34,369 nt of DNA, taken from assembly GCA_001465015.1 (NCBI GenBank), contig LNEO01000369.1, positions 1-34,369 on the forward strand. Direction: 5' to 3'. The notes beneath the pieces are model-generated. The model saw nothing but the letters and a program-made list of their open reading frames with translations, was not told the DNA's origin and did not search any database. Positions 15,371 to 22,355 of this stretch are shown here, in pieces; the stretch's first letter is position 1; each line of letters opens with the position of its first letter. The position numbers were made by a program, and so were the translations under genes. Source of the DNA: Deltaproteobacteria bacterium Ga0077539. Lineage in GTDB: Bacteria; Myxococcota_A; Polyangia; Polyangiales; Ga0077539.

Positions 15371-16516
15371 TCATTCGTGCTCTCCCCCCGTGCTTGTCAT
15401 CGCACCCTGCGATGACCGTCGATTCGTCGCAAAGTCTGTGTGCCCTGTCAAGCAGCGGTCGCAGTCGGTTGTTTGTGGGTGTCGGGCGCTCGGGTCGGCG
15501 AGGACGGTTGGCGAGCGATCGACGCCGTCAGCGATCTCCGTCGCGGGCAACGAGCCGCGATCGAGCCAGCGCGCCGCGCGATCGAGCCACGCGACGTTGA
15601 CCTCGCCGGACAAAAAGCTCGAGTACGACTGGTTGCCGCGGATGCCGTTGGGGTGAGGGCGCGTGTTGATCAGCGAGAGGTGCGCGCACCCCTCGCGAAC
15701 GCAGCGGGCCGCCGACGCGTCGAACACGAAGAGCTCTCCCTTCGCGCCGAACCGCCGCGCGCCCTCGATCATGGCGGACATGCTGAAGCCTCGCAGCCCT
15801 CGAGCGCGGTCTTCTGCGGCTGCGAAGATCGCTCTGCGCAACCCCGCCACCGTCGCTGCGCCGAACGTACGCTCGGGGTCCTCGCGGATCGCTGCGTCGC
15901 CGTCGAGGTCCACGTACACGACCCGATCGCGAAGCGCGCTCGCTCGTTGCCCGGCAAACCCGCGATGAAAGAGCGTCCGCGCGACGTGAGCTCCGCTCGA
16001 GTGCGCGACGACGAGGACCCAGCGCGCGCGTCCGGCGTTGGCCTCATAGGTGAGCCTCTCGAGGAGCGCGTCGATCGCCAGCTCTTTTCCACGAAAGTCG
16101 ACGTGCTCGGGGCCCTCGACGGCGAAGTGCGTCCGAGCGCCCAGGCCAGCGAGCCGAGCCCGATCGAGCGCCTCGGCCCACGCTTGCGTCGAGGCGGTCG
16201 TGATCCTCCAGCCCGCGGCGAGCACGACCACGCCGTCGCCCCGATCGCAGCGCCGCACGGTGACTCCGCGACCGATCGACTCCCACGTCGCGCACGTCCG
16301 CAGGCTCGTCGCGTCCTGGGCGTCCTGGGCGTCCCGCGCGTCTGCGCTCGAGTCCCGCTCCGATGGCCGGGTCGCGACGGGCGTGGCTGTCGCGCGGTCC
16401 GAGCGCGGGGCGGGGGCGCGTCGGTCACAGCCGCCCGTCGCGAGCGCGGCGAGCGCGAGGCCCAAGATGAGGGGCCGGCGTCGAGAGAGGTTTTCGCCGA
16501 GCGAACAAAGGTGCAC
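15371..16516 (-). CDS. Alpha/beta-hydrolase-like lipoprotein
   Basis: With GTG 16516 as start the protein has 381 residues. SRRRPLILGLALAALATGGC gives a good lipobox with C30. A low-complexity linker contains a DAQDAQDA repeat. The folded part has WVLVVAHSSGAH (about 166-177), where A171-H-S173-S-G175 fits the nucleophile elbow AxSxG of lipases and esterases, with S173 as nucleophile. VVYVDLDGD (mid-protein) and a later His-containing segment (NTRPHPNGIRGNQSY) could supply the acid and histidine, but the triad is not proven. The start is uncertain: the frame is open 47 codons further, overlapping the divergent GreA/GreB-like gene. It probably faces the periplasm as a membrane-anchored hydrolase of unknown substrate and may be co-transcribed with the Asp-box lipoprotein. 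Confidence 0.7.
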   Translation of the reverse strand: MHLCSLGENLSRRRPLILGLALAALATGGCDRRAPAPRSDRATATPVATRPSERDSSADARDAQDAQDATSLRTCATWESIGRGVTVRRCDRGDGVVVLAAGWRITTASTQAWAEALDRARLAGLGARTHFAVEGPEHVDFRGKELAIDALLERLTYEANAGRARWVLVVAHSSGAHVARTLFHRGFAGQRASALRDRVVYVDLDGDAAIREDPERTFGAATVAGLRRAIFAAAEDRARGLRGFSMSAMIEGARRFGAKGELFVFDASAARCVREGCAHLSLINTRPHPNGIRGNQSYSSFLSGEVNVAWLDRAARWLDRGSLPATEIADGVDRSPTVLADPSARHPQTTDCDRCLTGHTDFATNRRSSQGAMTSTGGEHE

Positions 16517-16525
16517 CGTTGAGCG

Positions 16526-17017
16526 ATGAGTATCCAACGCAAGCAAGCGCTGGTCGCCGCGATTCGCGTGGAGCTCGAGCGAGAGCTCTCCGCGATCGAG
16601 CGGGCCGCCAGGGACGCGTGGGAGGGCGCCACGCACGAAGAGAACCGCCCCGAACACAACAAAGACATGCGCTCGACCGAGGCTTCGTACGTCGCGATCG
16701 GCCAGAGCGCCCGCGCGCGAGAGCTCGCCGACGACCTCGCGCGGCTCGGCGCGATGAAGCTCGTCGACTGGCGAGCAGGAACCCCGATCGGCGTGGGCGC
16801 GCTCGTCGCGATCGAAGGCACAGACGAGCGAGGCAACCCGCAGTCGCTCGAGGTCTTCATCGTCAACGCGGGCGGCGGCGCGTCGGTGGGCGAGGGTCCC
16901 GCGCGCGTGCGCGTGGTGAGCCCGAAGGCTCCGCTCGGCGAGGCGCTCGTGGGAGCGTCCGAAGGCGAGGAGGTCACGGTAGGCCCGCGACGATACGAAA
17001 TCGTACAGGTGTCTTGA
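16526..17017 (+). CDS. GreA/GreB C-terminal-domain family protein
   Basis: This 163-residue protein has an N-terminal helical part (1-80) with the conserved-looking segment EENRPEHNKDMRSTEASYVAIGQ. A C-terminal FKBP-like Gre domain follows: GALVAIEG (91-98), VRVVSPKAPLGEALVGASEGEEVTV (about 128-152) and YEIV. The S-P-L-G-x-A-L-x-G pattern is diagnostic of the Gre C-terminal domain, which docks on the RNA polymerase secondary-channel rim. The long acidic coiled coil of GreA/GreB is shortened, so transcript-cleavage activity cannot be assumed. It may act as a Gre-like regulator of RNA polymerase. Its ATG lies 9 bp from the start of the divergent lipoprotein gene, so the two promoters must overlap the coding ends or be very compact. 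Confidence 0.8.
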   Translation: MSIQRKQALVAAIRVELERELSAIERAARDAWEGATHEENRPEHNKDMRSTEASYVAIGQSARARELADDLARLGAMKLVDWRAGTPIGVGALVAIEGTDERGNPQSLEVFIVNAGGGASVGEGPARVRVVSPKAPLGEALVGASEGEEVTVGPRRYEIVQVS

Positions 17018-17047
17018 GGCGCGCTGCTGGTGAGGGGGCTCTCGCGC

Positions 17048-17788
17048 TCAGCGGCGCGTCATGAACGCGGTGAACGCCTCGATGGTCTCGGGCGCGCTGA
17101 GCCTCGCGATGAAGAGCTCTCCCTCGCGCGCGAGGGCCTCGCGCACCGCGGCGCGCTGAGGACCGCGCAAGAGCTGCTTGGACAATCGCAGCGCTTCTGC
17201 GGGCTTCTTCGCGAGCCCCTCGGCGATGCGCCGGACGTTCGCCTCGAGCGCTTCGGGGGCGAACACATGCGAGACGAGCCCGGCCCGCAGCGCGCTCTCG
17301 GCGTCGAAGGGCTCGCCGGTGAGCAGCCAGTAGTTGGCCGTCGCCCGCCCTGCGATCTGCGGAAGCAACAGCGAGCTCGCGCCCTCGGGAACGAGCCCGA
17401 GGTTGACGAACGGCATCGAGAACTTCGCGCGGCTCGAGGCCAGCACGATGTCGCAGTGAAGCAAGAGCGTCGTGCCGACGCCGACCGCGGGGCCGTCGAT
17501 CGCGGCGACGATGGGCTTCTCGAAGTCGACGAGCGCGAGCAAGAAGCGAAACACCGCAGAGTCCTGCCCGGTGGGCGGGTTCTGCATGAAATCGCCGATG
17601 TCGTTGCCCGCCGTGAACACGCCGGGGTGTCCCTCGAGCACGACGACCCTGCAGGCCTCGTTGGTTTGCGCGCCCTTCAGCGCGTCGGTCAGCGCCTCGT
17701 ACATCGCGAGGGTGAGCGCGTTCTTCTTTTCGGGGCGGTCGATGCGCACGAAGCGCACGGCGCCCTCGTCTCGGACTGAAATCGCCAT
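17048..17788 (-). CDS. Enoyl-CoA hydratase/isomerase family protein (crotonase fold)
   Basis: This 246-residue protein has the crotonase pattern. The first oxyanion loop is GHPGVFTAGNDIGDF (53-67) and the second is AAIDGPAVGVGTTLLLHCD (95-113). The later segment is FVNLGLVPEGASSLLLP. E135 in VPEG matches the catalytic glutamate of delta3,delta2-enoyl-CoA isomerases (PEGCSS type). The position that in hydratases carries the first glutamate (QPEILLG) is Phe here (MPFVNLG). An isomerase or another crotonase reaction is therefore more likely than plain hydration. It would act on acyl-CoA in fatty-acid breakdown in the cytoplasm. Start ATG 17788 has a TACAAC box 7 nt upstream and no ribosome site. 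It converges on the Gre-like gene. Confidence 0.9.
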   Translation of the reverse strand: MAISVRDEGAVRFVRIDRPEKKNALTLAMYEALTDALKGAQTNEACRVVVLEGHPGVFTAGNDIGDFMQNPPTGQDSAVFRFLLALVDFEKPIVAAIDGPAVGVGTTLLLHCDIVLASSRAKFSMPFVNLGLVPEGASSLLLPQIAGRATANYWLLTGEPFDAESALRAGLVSHVFAPEALEANVRRIAEGLAKKPAEALRLSKQLLRGPQRAAVREALAREGELFIARLSAPETIEAFTAFMTRR

Positions 17789-17795
17789 GCCGCGC

Positions 17796-17801
17796 GTTGT
17801 A
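17796..17801 (-). promoter_or_regulatory. Candidate -10 box of the crotonase-family gene
   Basis: The minus strand reads GGGGTACAAC, with TACAAC ending 7 nt before the ATG at 17788. The same GGGGTACAA string precedes the zinc-finger-like gene at 6563-6571. The spacing would place the transcription start at or next to the ATG. No -35 was identified. Confidence 0.3.
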
Positions 17802-17849
17802 CCCCAGGCCAGACCTCGATCCCGTTGCGATCAGGCGTCGAAGAAAAAT

Positions 17850-17866
17850 CGTTCGGCGAACGTTCG
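17850..17866. promoter_or_regulatory. Overlapping palindromes with GTTC-N7-GTTC spacing upstream of the TM2 gene
   Basis: CGTTCG-G-CGAACG (17850-17862) is a perfect 13-bp palindrome and CGAACGTTCG (17857-17866) is a perfect 10-bp one; they share CGAACG. The same bases give GTTC-N7-GTTC, the spacing of the alphaproteobacterial LexA box. It lies in the divergent region, 67 bp before the TM2 start and about 60 bp before the crotonase gene. Operator function is inference. Confidence 0.35.
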
Positions 17867-17932
17867 GCGCGCGGCGCGCGGTGCGCTAACGTCACGATCG
17901 TCGATTTCGAGCGTTTGTCGGAGGTTCAGAGC

Positions 17933-18379
17933 ATGTACGGAGGCGGCGGATTTCCCCCTGGCGGAGGACCCCCTGGGTATCCCCCGGGTTCACCCCCTGG
18001 ATACCCACCGGGCGCGATGCCCGGTCAACCGAATCCCTATGGAGCGCCGCACGCGCCGCCCATGTACGCGCCCGGGGTCGCGCCCAATCCGTACGGCGCT
18101 CCCGCGATGCAGTCGTTCGGGATGGTTCCGCACGCGCCGTTCGGGATCGATCCGATGACGGGCCTGCCGTTTTCGGACAAAGAGAAGCACACCGCCGCGC
18201 TGCTCAACCTGCTGTTCGTCGGCGCCGGTCGCATCTATCTCGGCCACACGGGCATCGGGATCGCGCAGATCCTCGTCACGATCTTCACCTGCGGGCTCGG
18301 CGTCTTCTGGCCGATCATCGACACCGTCATGATCATGCAGGGGAGCGTGCGGGACTCGATGGGCCGTCCTTTGCGCTGA
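17933..18379 (+). CDS. TM2-domain membrane protein with Pro/Gly/Tyr-rich head
   Basis: This 148-residue protein starts at ATG 17933, with GGAGG at 17920-17924, 8 nt before the start. Residues 1-75 are rich in Pro, Gly, Tyr and Ala, with two copies of PPGYPPG(S/A) and two of NPYGAP. Residues about 81-136 form a TM2 domain: SDKEKHTAALLNLLF, GAGRIYLGH, then the second hydrophobic segment ILVTIFTCGLGVFWPIID. TM2 proteins are small two-helix membrane proteins; bacterial ones often carry such a proline-rich cytoplasmic head. Function is not established. Its last 47 bp overlap the 3' end of the convergent MATE gene. Confidence 0.88.
   Translation: MYGGGGFPPGGGPPGYPPGSPPGYPPGAMPGQPNPYGAPHAPPMYAPGVAPNPYGAPAMQSFGMVPHAPFGIDPMTGLPFSDKEKHTAALLNLLFVGAGRIYLGHTGIGIAQILVTIFTCGLGVFWPIIDTVMIMQGSVRDSMGRPLR
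17969..18016 (+). repeat. Two imperfect 24-bp tandem units in the TM2 gene
   Basis: The units 17969-17992 and 17993-18016 both start with CCCCCTGG and encode the octapeptides PPGYPPGS and PPGYPPGA. They lengthen the proline-rich head in frame. Confidence 0.7.
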
Positions 18380-19724
18380 TGCCCAGCGCCGCGCCGCGCT
18401 GCCAGCGCACGCCGTACACGATCGCGCGCACGACCCAGTCGACGGTGCTGCCCATCCACACGCCGAGCAGCCCGAGGCCGAGCACGCGAACGAACACGTA
18501 GGTCGCGGCGATTCGCACGACGAGCGCCGACGCGAGCGAGACCGCGAAGGCCTCGCGCGTCGCTCCGGCCGCGCGCGTGCTCTGCGCGAGCACCACGCCG
18601 ATCGCCATGGGGATCTGCGCCAGCGCGGCGAAGCGCAACACCGGCGTCGCGAGCGCGACGATGGCGGCGTCCGTCACGAACAGCCGCACCAACACCGCAG
18701 GAAAGCTCGCGAACACCAGCCCGCAAACCCCCAGCGCAAACGCGCACTGCGCGGTCGCGATCCACCCCGCTCGCCGCGCGTCCTCGGGCGCCTCCGCGCC
18801 GAGCCGCTGCGCGACGAGCGCTCCGGCCGCGACCCCGAAGCCGTCCGCCGTGAGAAAACAAACGCTCTCGATCGCGACCAGCGACTGGTTGGCTGCCATC
18901 GCGTGCCCCCCGAGCCCGGTCACGAAGCGAACAAACAGCAAATACCCAATGTGATAGACGACGCGCTCGCCGAACGAGCCGTAGGTCACCCCGAGCAGCG
19001 CAGAGAAGGTCCGTCGATCGACGCGCGCCGTGGCCGGGTCGTTTCCTGCCCGAAGCGAGACCTTCGCTCCCACTCGAGAGAGCACCGCGAGCGCGAGCGC
19101 CGCTTCGAGCGTCGCGGCGAGCACGCTGCCGAGCGCCGAGCCGGTCGCGCCCATCGGTCGAAAGCCGAAGTGCCCGAACACCAACACCCAGTTGGCGACG
19201 AGGTTGACGACGTTGGTGGCGACGCCGATCGCGAGCGGAGTGCGCGTATCGCCCGCGGCCTGCAGCGCCGAGATCGCCGCGAATCCCAGAAAAAATGCTG
19301 GCATCGCCGGCAAGAGCACCCGGAGGTAGCCCACGGCCACGTCGCGCACCACGGGCCCGGCGGCGTCGCCGAAGGCGTCGACCATCGGGCCGGCCAGGAG
19401 CCAGCCGAGCGCGCCCACGATTGCTCCGAGCGCGAGCGCGAGAAGCACCGAAGCGCGCGCGGCGCGGACCGCCCCCGCGCGATCACCAGCGCCGACGGCG
19501 CGCCCCACGACGGCGATGGTCCCCACAGCAAACGAGCCGAACACCGAGAAGAGCGTCCAGCTCAAGGGGCCGGCGATCTGCATCGCGGCGATGGCCGTGT
19601 CGTCGAAATGACCGAGCACCGCGCGGTCCACGACGAAAACCAACGTTTGCAAGAGCGAGTTGGCCACGGCCGGCGCGGCCAAGAGCAGCACAGCCTTCGC
19701 GCTCACGGCGCCGTCGGACTTCAC
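18333..19724 (-). CDS. MATE-family multidrug/toxin exporter
   Basis: From GTG 19724 the protein has 463 residues, the usual MATE length. It has about 12 hydrophobic segments in two similar halves. The first half contains FVVDRAVLGHFDDTAIAAMQIAGPLSW and GRAVGAGDRAGAVRAA. The second contains FLTADGFGVAAGALVAQRLGAEAPEDA, the equivalent motif after helix 7-8, followed by ARRAG. MATE transporters export cationic or other drugs by sodium or proton antiport across the inner membrane. The frame extends to ATG 19820 or 19880, but that extension is Arg-rich, hydrophilic and overlaps the promoter region of the divergent App1-like gene. The exact start is unsure. Its 3' end overlaps the TM2 gene by 47 bp. 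Confidence 0.9.
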   Translation of the reverse strand: MKSDGAVSAKAVLLLAAPAVANSLLQTLVFVVDRAVLGHFDDTAIAAMQIAGPLSWTLFSVFGSFAVGTIAVVGRAVGAGDRAGAVRAARASVLLALALGAIVGALGWLLAGPMVDAFGDAAGPVVRDVAVGYLRVLLPAMPAFFLGFAAISALQAAGDTRTPLAIGVATNVVNLVANWVLVFGHFGFRPMGATGSALGSVLAATLEAALALAVLSRVGAKVSLRAGNDPATARVDRRTFSALLGVTYGSFGERVVYHIGYLLFVRFVTGLGGHAMAANQSLVAIESVCFLTADGFGVAAGALVAQRLGAEAPEDARRAGWIATAQCAFALGVCGLVFASFPAVLVRLFVTDAAIVALATPVLRFAALAQIPMAIGVVLAQSTRAAGATREAFAVSLASALVVRIAATYVFVRVLGLGLLGVWMGSTVDWVVRAIVYGVRWQRGAALGISAKDGPSSPARSPA

Positions 19725-19814
19725 AGAACGCCGATAGCTACCACGCCCTTCTGCCAAACGTGCAGATCTGCCTCGCTCGTCGCGTCGCGCGTCGCCATCG
19801 GGCGTCACGCGGAG

Positions 19815-19820
19815 TATCAT
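19815..19820 (+). promoter_or_regulatory. Candidate -10 box (TATCAT) of the App1-like gene
   Basis: TATCAT ends 10 nt before the GTG start at 19831 and matches the -10 consensus at 5 of 6 positions. No ribosome site lies between. The transcript leader would be only a few bases long. Confidence 0.35.
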
Positions 19821-19830
19821 CGCCCCCGTC

Positions 19831-20865
19831 GTGAGCGGCCCTGACGAGATCACGCACGTATTTCGGTGGGACCTCGACAAGACCTACCTGCACACGAATT
19901 TCGACACGATCGTCGATCTTCTCCGCACCGCCGTCGAGCGGCCCGAGCGAAAGCGAACGGTCCCTGGCGCAGCCGCGCTCATGCGCGAGATCCGCGGTTC
20001 GGGCCGCGTTCGAGTCACGATCGTCTCGGGCTCGCCCGAGCAGATGCGCCGCTCGCTCGAGGCCAAGCTGCGACTCGACGGCGTCCAGTGGGACGAGCTC
20101 GTGCTCAAGCCCAACCTTCGCAACATCTTGAAGGGCCGCTTTCGCGCGGTTCGAGAGCAGGTCGGCTACAAGCTCCCGACGCTGCTCGACGCGCGAACGC
20201 GCACCCCCGCCGGCGCGCAAGAGACGCTCTTTGGCGACGACGCCGAAGCCGACGCGCTCGTCTATTCGCTCTACGCCGACGTGCTCGGCGGGCGCATCGG
20301 CGAAGACACGCTGCAGGCCGTGCTCGACAAGGCGGGCGCGTACCCCGACGCGGTCACGATGGTGCGCAGGCTCGCGGCGTCGCTTCCGAAGACAGACCCC
20401 GTTCGCCGCATCTTCATCCACCTCGATCGCAAGAGCGACCCGACCTTCTTTCGTCGCTACGGCCCCCGCGTGGTGCCCATCACCAACTATTTTCAGGCCG
20501 CGCTGGTCCTGGTGTCGGACAAGACCATCACCGTCGAGGCGGGCCTTCGCCACGCGGCCTCGCTCGTGATCGAGCACGATTTCGACATTCCTGACCTGCT
20601 CGCGGTCGCGCGCGACGTCGTCGGGCGCGGGCACGTCACCGCCGACGCCCTGCGCGCCATGATCGACTGCGCACGCAACGTTCAGGACCCTTTTCCCCTC
20701 GTGGCGCATCGGCGCGAGCAGTTCGCCAAGGGCCTCGAAGCGTGTATTCCGTACGTCACGCCTCCGCCCGAAGACGTCGCGGTCGACTACCTCGCGGCGT
20801 TCGCCGATGACCGCGCTCGCTGGGAGGCCGCAAAGCTCCGCGCGCGCCGAGACGCACAACGGTAA
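19831..20865 (+). CDS. App1-like HAD-family phosphatase domain protein
   Basis: This 344-residue protein shows HAD-type motifs. Motif I is WDLDKTYL with D14 and D16, the nucleophile and general acid. Motif II is VSGSP with S66. KPN (93-95) and NILKGRF (98-104) sit where the motif III lysine is expected. The acidic motif is FGDDAEAD with D136, D137, E139 and D141. The YVSGSP/GDD..D combination resembles the APP1 catalytic domain (DUF2183, phosphatidate phosphatase type); that assignment is moderate. The last 150 residues, with helices such as MIDCARNVQDPF, have no clear match. No signal peptide, so cytoplasmic. GTG 19831 is used because the frame before it is short and the TATCAT box lies just upstream. 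Confidence 0.75.
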   Translation: MSGPDEITHVFRWDLDKTYLHTNFDTIVDLLRTAVERPERKRTVPGAAALMREIRGSGRVRVTIVSGSPEQMRRSLEAKLRLDGVQWDELVLKPNLRNILKGRFRAVREQVGYKLPTLLDARTRTPAGAQETLFGDDAEADALVYSLYADVLGGRIGEDTLQAVLDKAGAYPDAVTMVRRLAASLPKTDPVRRIFIHLDRKSDPTFFRRYGPRVVPITNYFQAALVLVSDKTITVEAGLRHAASLVIEHDFDIPDLLAVARDVVGRGHVTADALRAMIDCARNVQDPFPLVAHRREQFAKGLEACIPYVTPPPEDVAVDYLAAFADDRARWEAAKLRARRDAQR

Positions 20866-20898
20866 CGCTCGCGGCAGGCGTCGGGCGGCGAGTCCTGC

Positions 20899-20904
20899 TA
20901 TACA
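20899..20904 (+). promoter_or_regulatory. Candidate -10 box (TATACA) of the VWA lipoprotein gene
   Basis: TATACA ends 9 nt before the GTG at 20914. It lies in the 48-bp gap after the App1-like gene. No Shine-Dalgarno sequence is present. It suggests a near-leaderless transcript separate from the upstream gene. Confidence 0.35.
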
Positions 20905-20913
20905 GAAGTCACC

Positions 20914-22215
20914 GTGCTGCTCCTCTCGCGGCGACCTTCGATCCTAGCGCTCCTGATGCTGTCGCTCGCCGCGACGCGCTGCGGCGCCAAGACCGGACTC
21001 GACACGCCCGAAGACGCGATGGACGGCGGCTCGCTCGAGGACGCATCGCTCGTCGATGTGGCCGCGGACGTGCGGCCCATCTGCGTCGAGCCGTCGCAGA
21101 GCGACGCCGACAGCGAGCCGCTGCGCGTCGATCTCTCGGTGCAAGCGCGGCTCGGCGCGGCGGACGTGCTCTTCGTCGTCGATCGCACCGGCAGCATGGC
21201 CGAAGAGATCGAGAACATCCGCGCCAGCTTGCGCTCGGTGATCGTCCCGGGGCTCATTCGGACGATCCCAGACCTCAACCTCGGGCTCGTCACGTACGCG
21301 GACTTTCCTGTGGGCGGATACGGCGCCGTCGATGATCGCCCGTTTTCGCTCGAGCGGCCGATGGGTCGAGAGTTCACCGCGCTCCAAGGATCCCTGGGCG
21401 CCGTCCGTGCGCAGGGCGGCGGCGACAGCCCAGAGGCCATGACCGAGGCGCTCTATCAAGTGGCGACCGGCGCGGGCCTCCGACGAAACGCGCGCGATTT
21501 CTGGATCCCTGCGGCGGGCGGCTGCCGCGTTCCGGGCAACGGCTACGCGTGCGTGCGGCCGAGGGCGACGCCCATCATTGTGCTCGTCGCCGACGCGCCG
21601 ACGCACAACGGACCGAACGGCTCGAACAGCTACGAGCGCGGTGAATTCTCGGGATCACTCGAATTTCCGCACACGTATTCAGAGGCGGTCGCGGCGCTCA
21701 ACGCGCGGCTCGGCGCGAAGGTCATCGGGATTCACTCTGGCGCGGGACCGCAGTCGGGGCGCTCGGACCTCGAGGCGTTCGCGCGCGACACTCGCTCGCT
21801 CGGCCGCGACGGTCGCCCCCTCGTGTTCGACATCAACCCCGACGGAACGGGGCTCTCCGAGCAGGTCGTCTCCGCGGTCACGAGGCTCGTCAACGAAGTG
21901 CGGCTCGACGTCTCGGCGCGCGCGGTCGACGCCGACGGCTCGGGAGGCGCGAGCTTCGTTCGCGCGGTGCGGCCTCGCGAGGCGGCGCCGATGAGCAACG
22001 TCTCGCGCATCGAGGGGGGCGTCTTCTTCGGCGTGGTTCCTGGCACCACGCTCCGGTTCGACCTCGAGATCGACCGCGCTCGCCTCGTCCGTCGCCGGAT
22101 GGCGCAGCAGTTTACGATCCGCGTTGAGTTTCTCGACAGCGGTCGCCCGACGCTCGGCTCCCGTGACGTGACCATTGTCGTGCCCGGCCTCGCCGATCCG
22201 CTCTGTAATCCGTGA
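20914..22215 (+). CDS. Von Willebrand factor A (VWA) domain exported protein, probable lipoprotein
   Basis: This 433-residue protein starts with GTG 20914. The signal segment PSILALLMLSLAAT is followed by R-C23-GAKTGLD. The CG(A/S)KTGL start is typical of myxobacterial lipoproteins, but Arg at -1 is unusual for a lipobox, so lipidation is uncertain. An Asp/Ala-rich linker runs to about 55. The VWA domain (about 80-320) carries the MIDAS motif D90-R-T-G-S94-M after hydrophobic VLFVV, then GLVTYADFP, GGGDSPEAMTEAL, and PIIVLVADAPTHN with the second acidic metal site. A beta-rich C-terminal domain (about 325-433) follows. VWA domains bind proteins through a divalent metal. It is probably exposed at the periplasm or surface. 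Partner unknown. Confidence 0.85.
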   Translation: MLLLSRRPSILALLMLSLAATRCGAKTGLDTPEDAMDGGSLEDASLVDVAADVRPICVEPSQSDADSEPLRVDLSVQARLGAADVLFVVDRTGSMAEEIENIRASLRSVIVPGLIRTIPDLNLGLVTYADFPVGGYGAVDDRPFSLERPMGREFTALQGSLGAVRAQGGGDSPEAMTEALYQVATGAGLRRNARDFWIPAAGGCRVPGNGYACVRPRATPIIVLVADAPTHNGPNGSNSYERGEFSGSLEFPHTYSEAVAALNARLGAKVIGIHSGAGPQSGRSDLEAFARDTRSLGRDGRPLVFDINPDGTGLSEQVVSAVTRLVNEVRLDVSARAVDADGSGGASFVRAVRPREAAPMSNVSRIEGGVFFGVVPGTTLRFDLEIDRARLVRRRMAQQFTIRVEFLDSGRPTLGSRDVTIVVPGLADPLCNP

Positions 22216-22235
22216 CGATCCGTGATCGCCTGTGA
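22208..22235 (+). repeat. Three GTGA boxes at 10-bp spacing after the VWA gene
   Basis: ATCCGTGA occurs at 22208-22215 and again at 22218-22225; a third GTGA lies at 22232-22235. The starts of GTGA are exactly 10 bp apart, one DNA helical turn. The first includes the TGA stop of the VWA gene. They could be phased protein-binding half-sites in the 140-bp gap before the DUF2330 gene, or chance. Confidence 0.35.
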
Positions 22236-22355
22236 CATTGCTGTCCGACTGCGGCAGCGATGTCGCGGGGCGCGTCGCTCGCTGCGCATTTCGTCAAAGA
22301 TTTTCCAGGGGGTATCTCGTTGGCCTGCCTGGTGCTTGCGATCGAGCATCCTTCG

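Noticed and set aside
16311..16340. 9-bp tandem repeat (GCGTCCTGG-type units) in the hydrolase-like lipoprotein gene
   Set aside because: Only two to three units in a low-complexity linker (DAQDAQDA); ordinary for such linkers.
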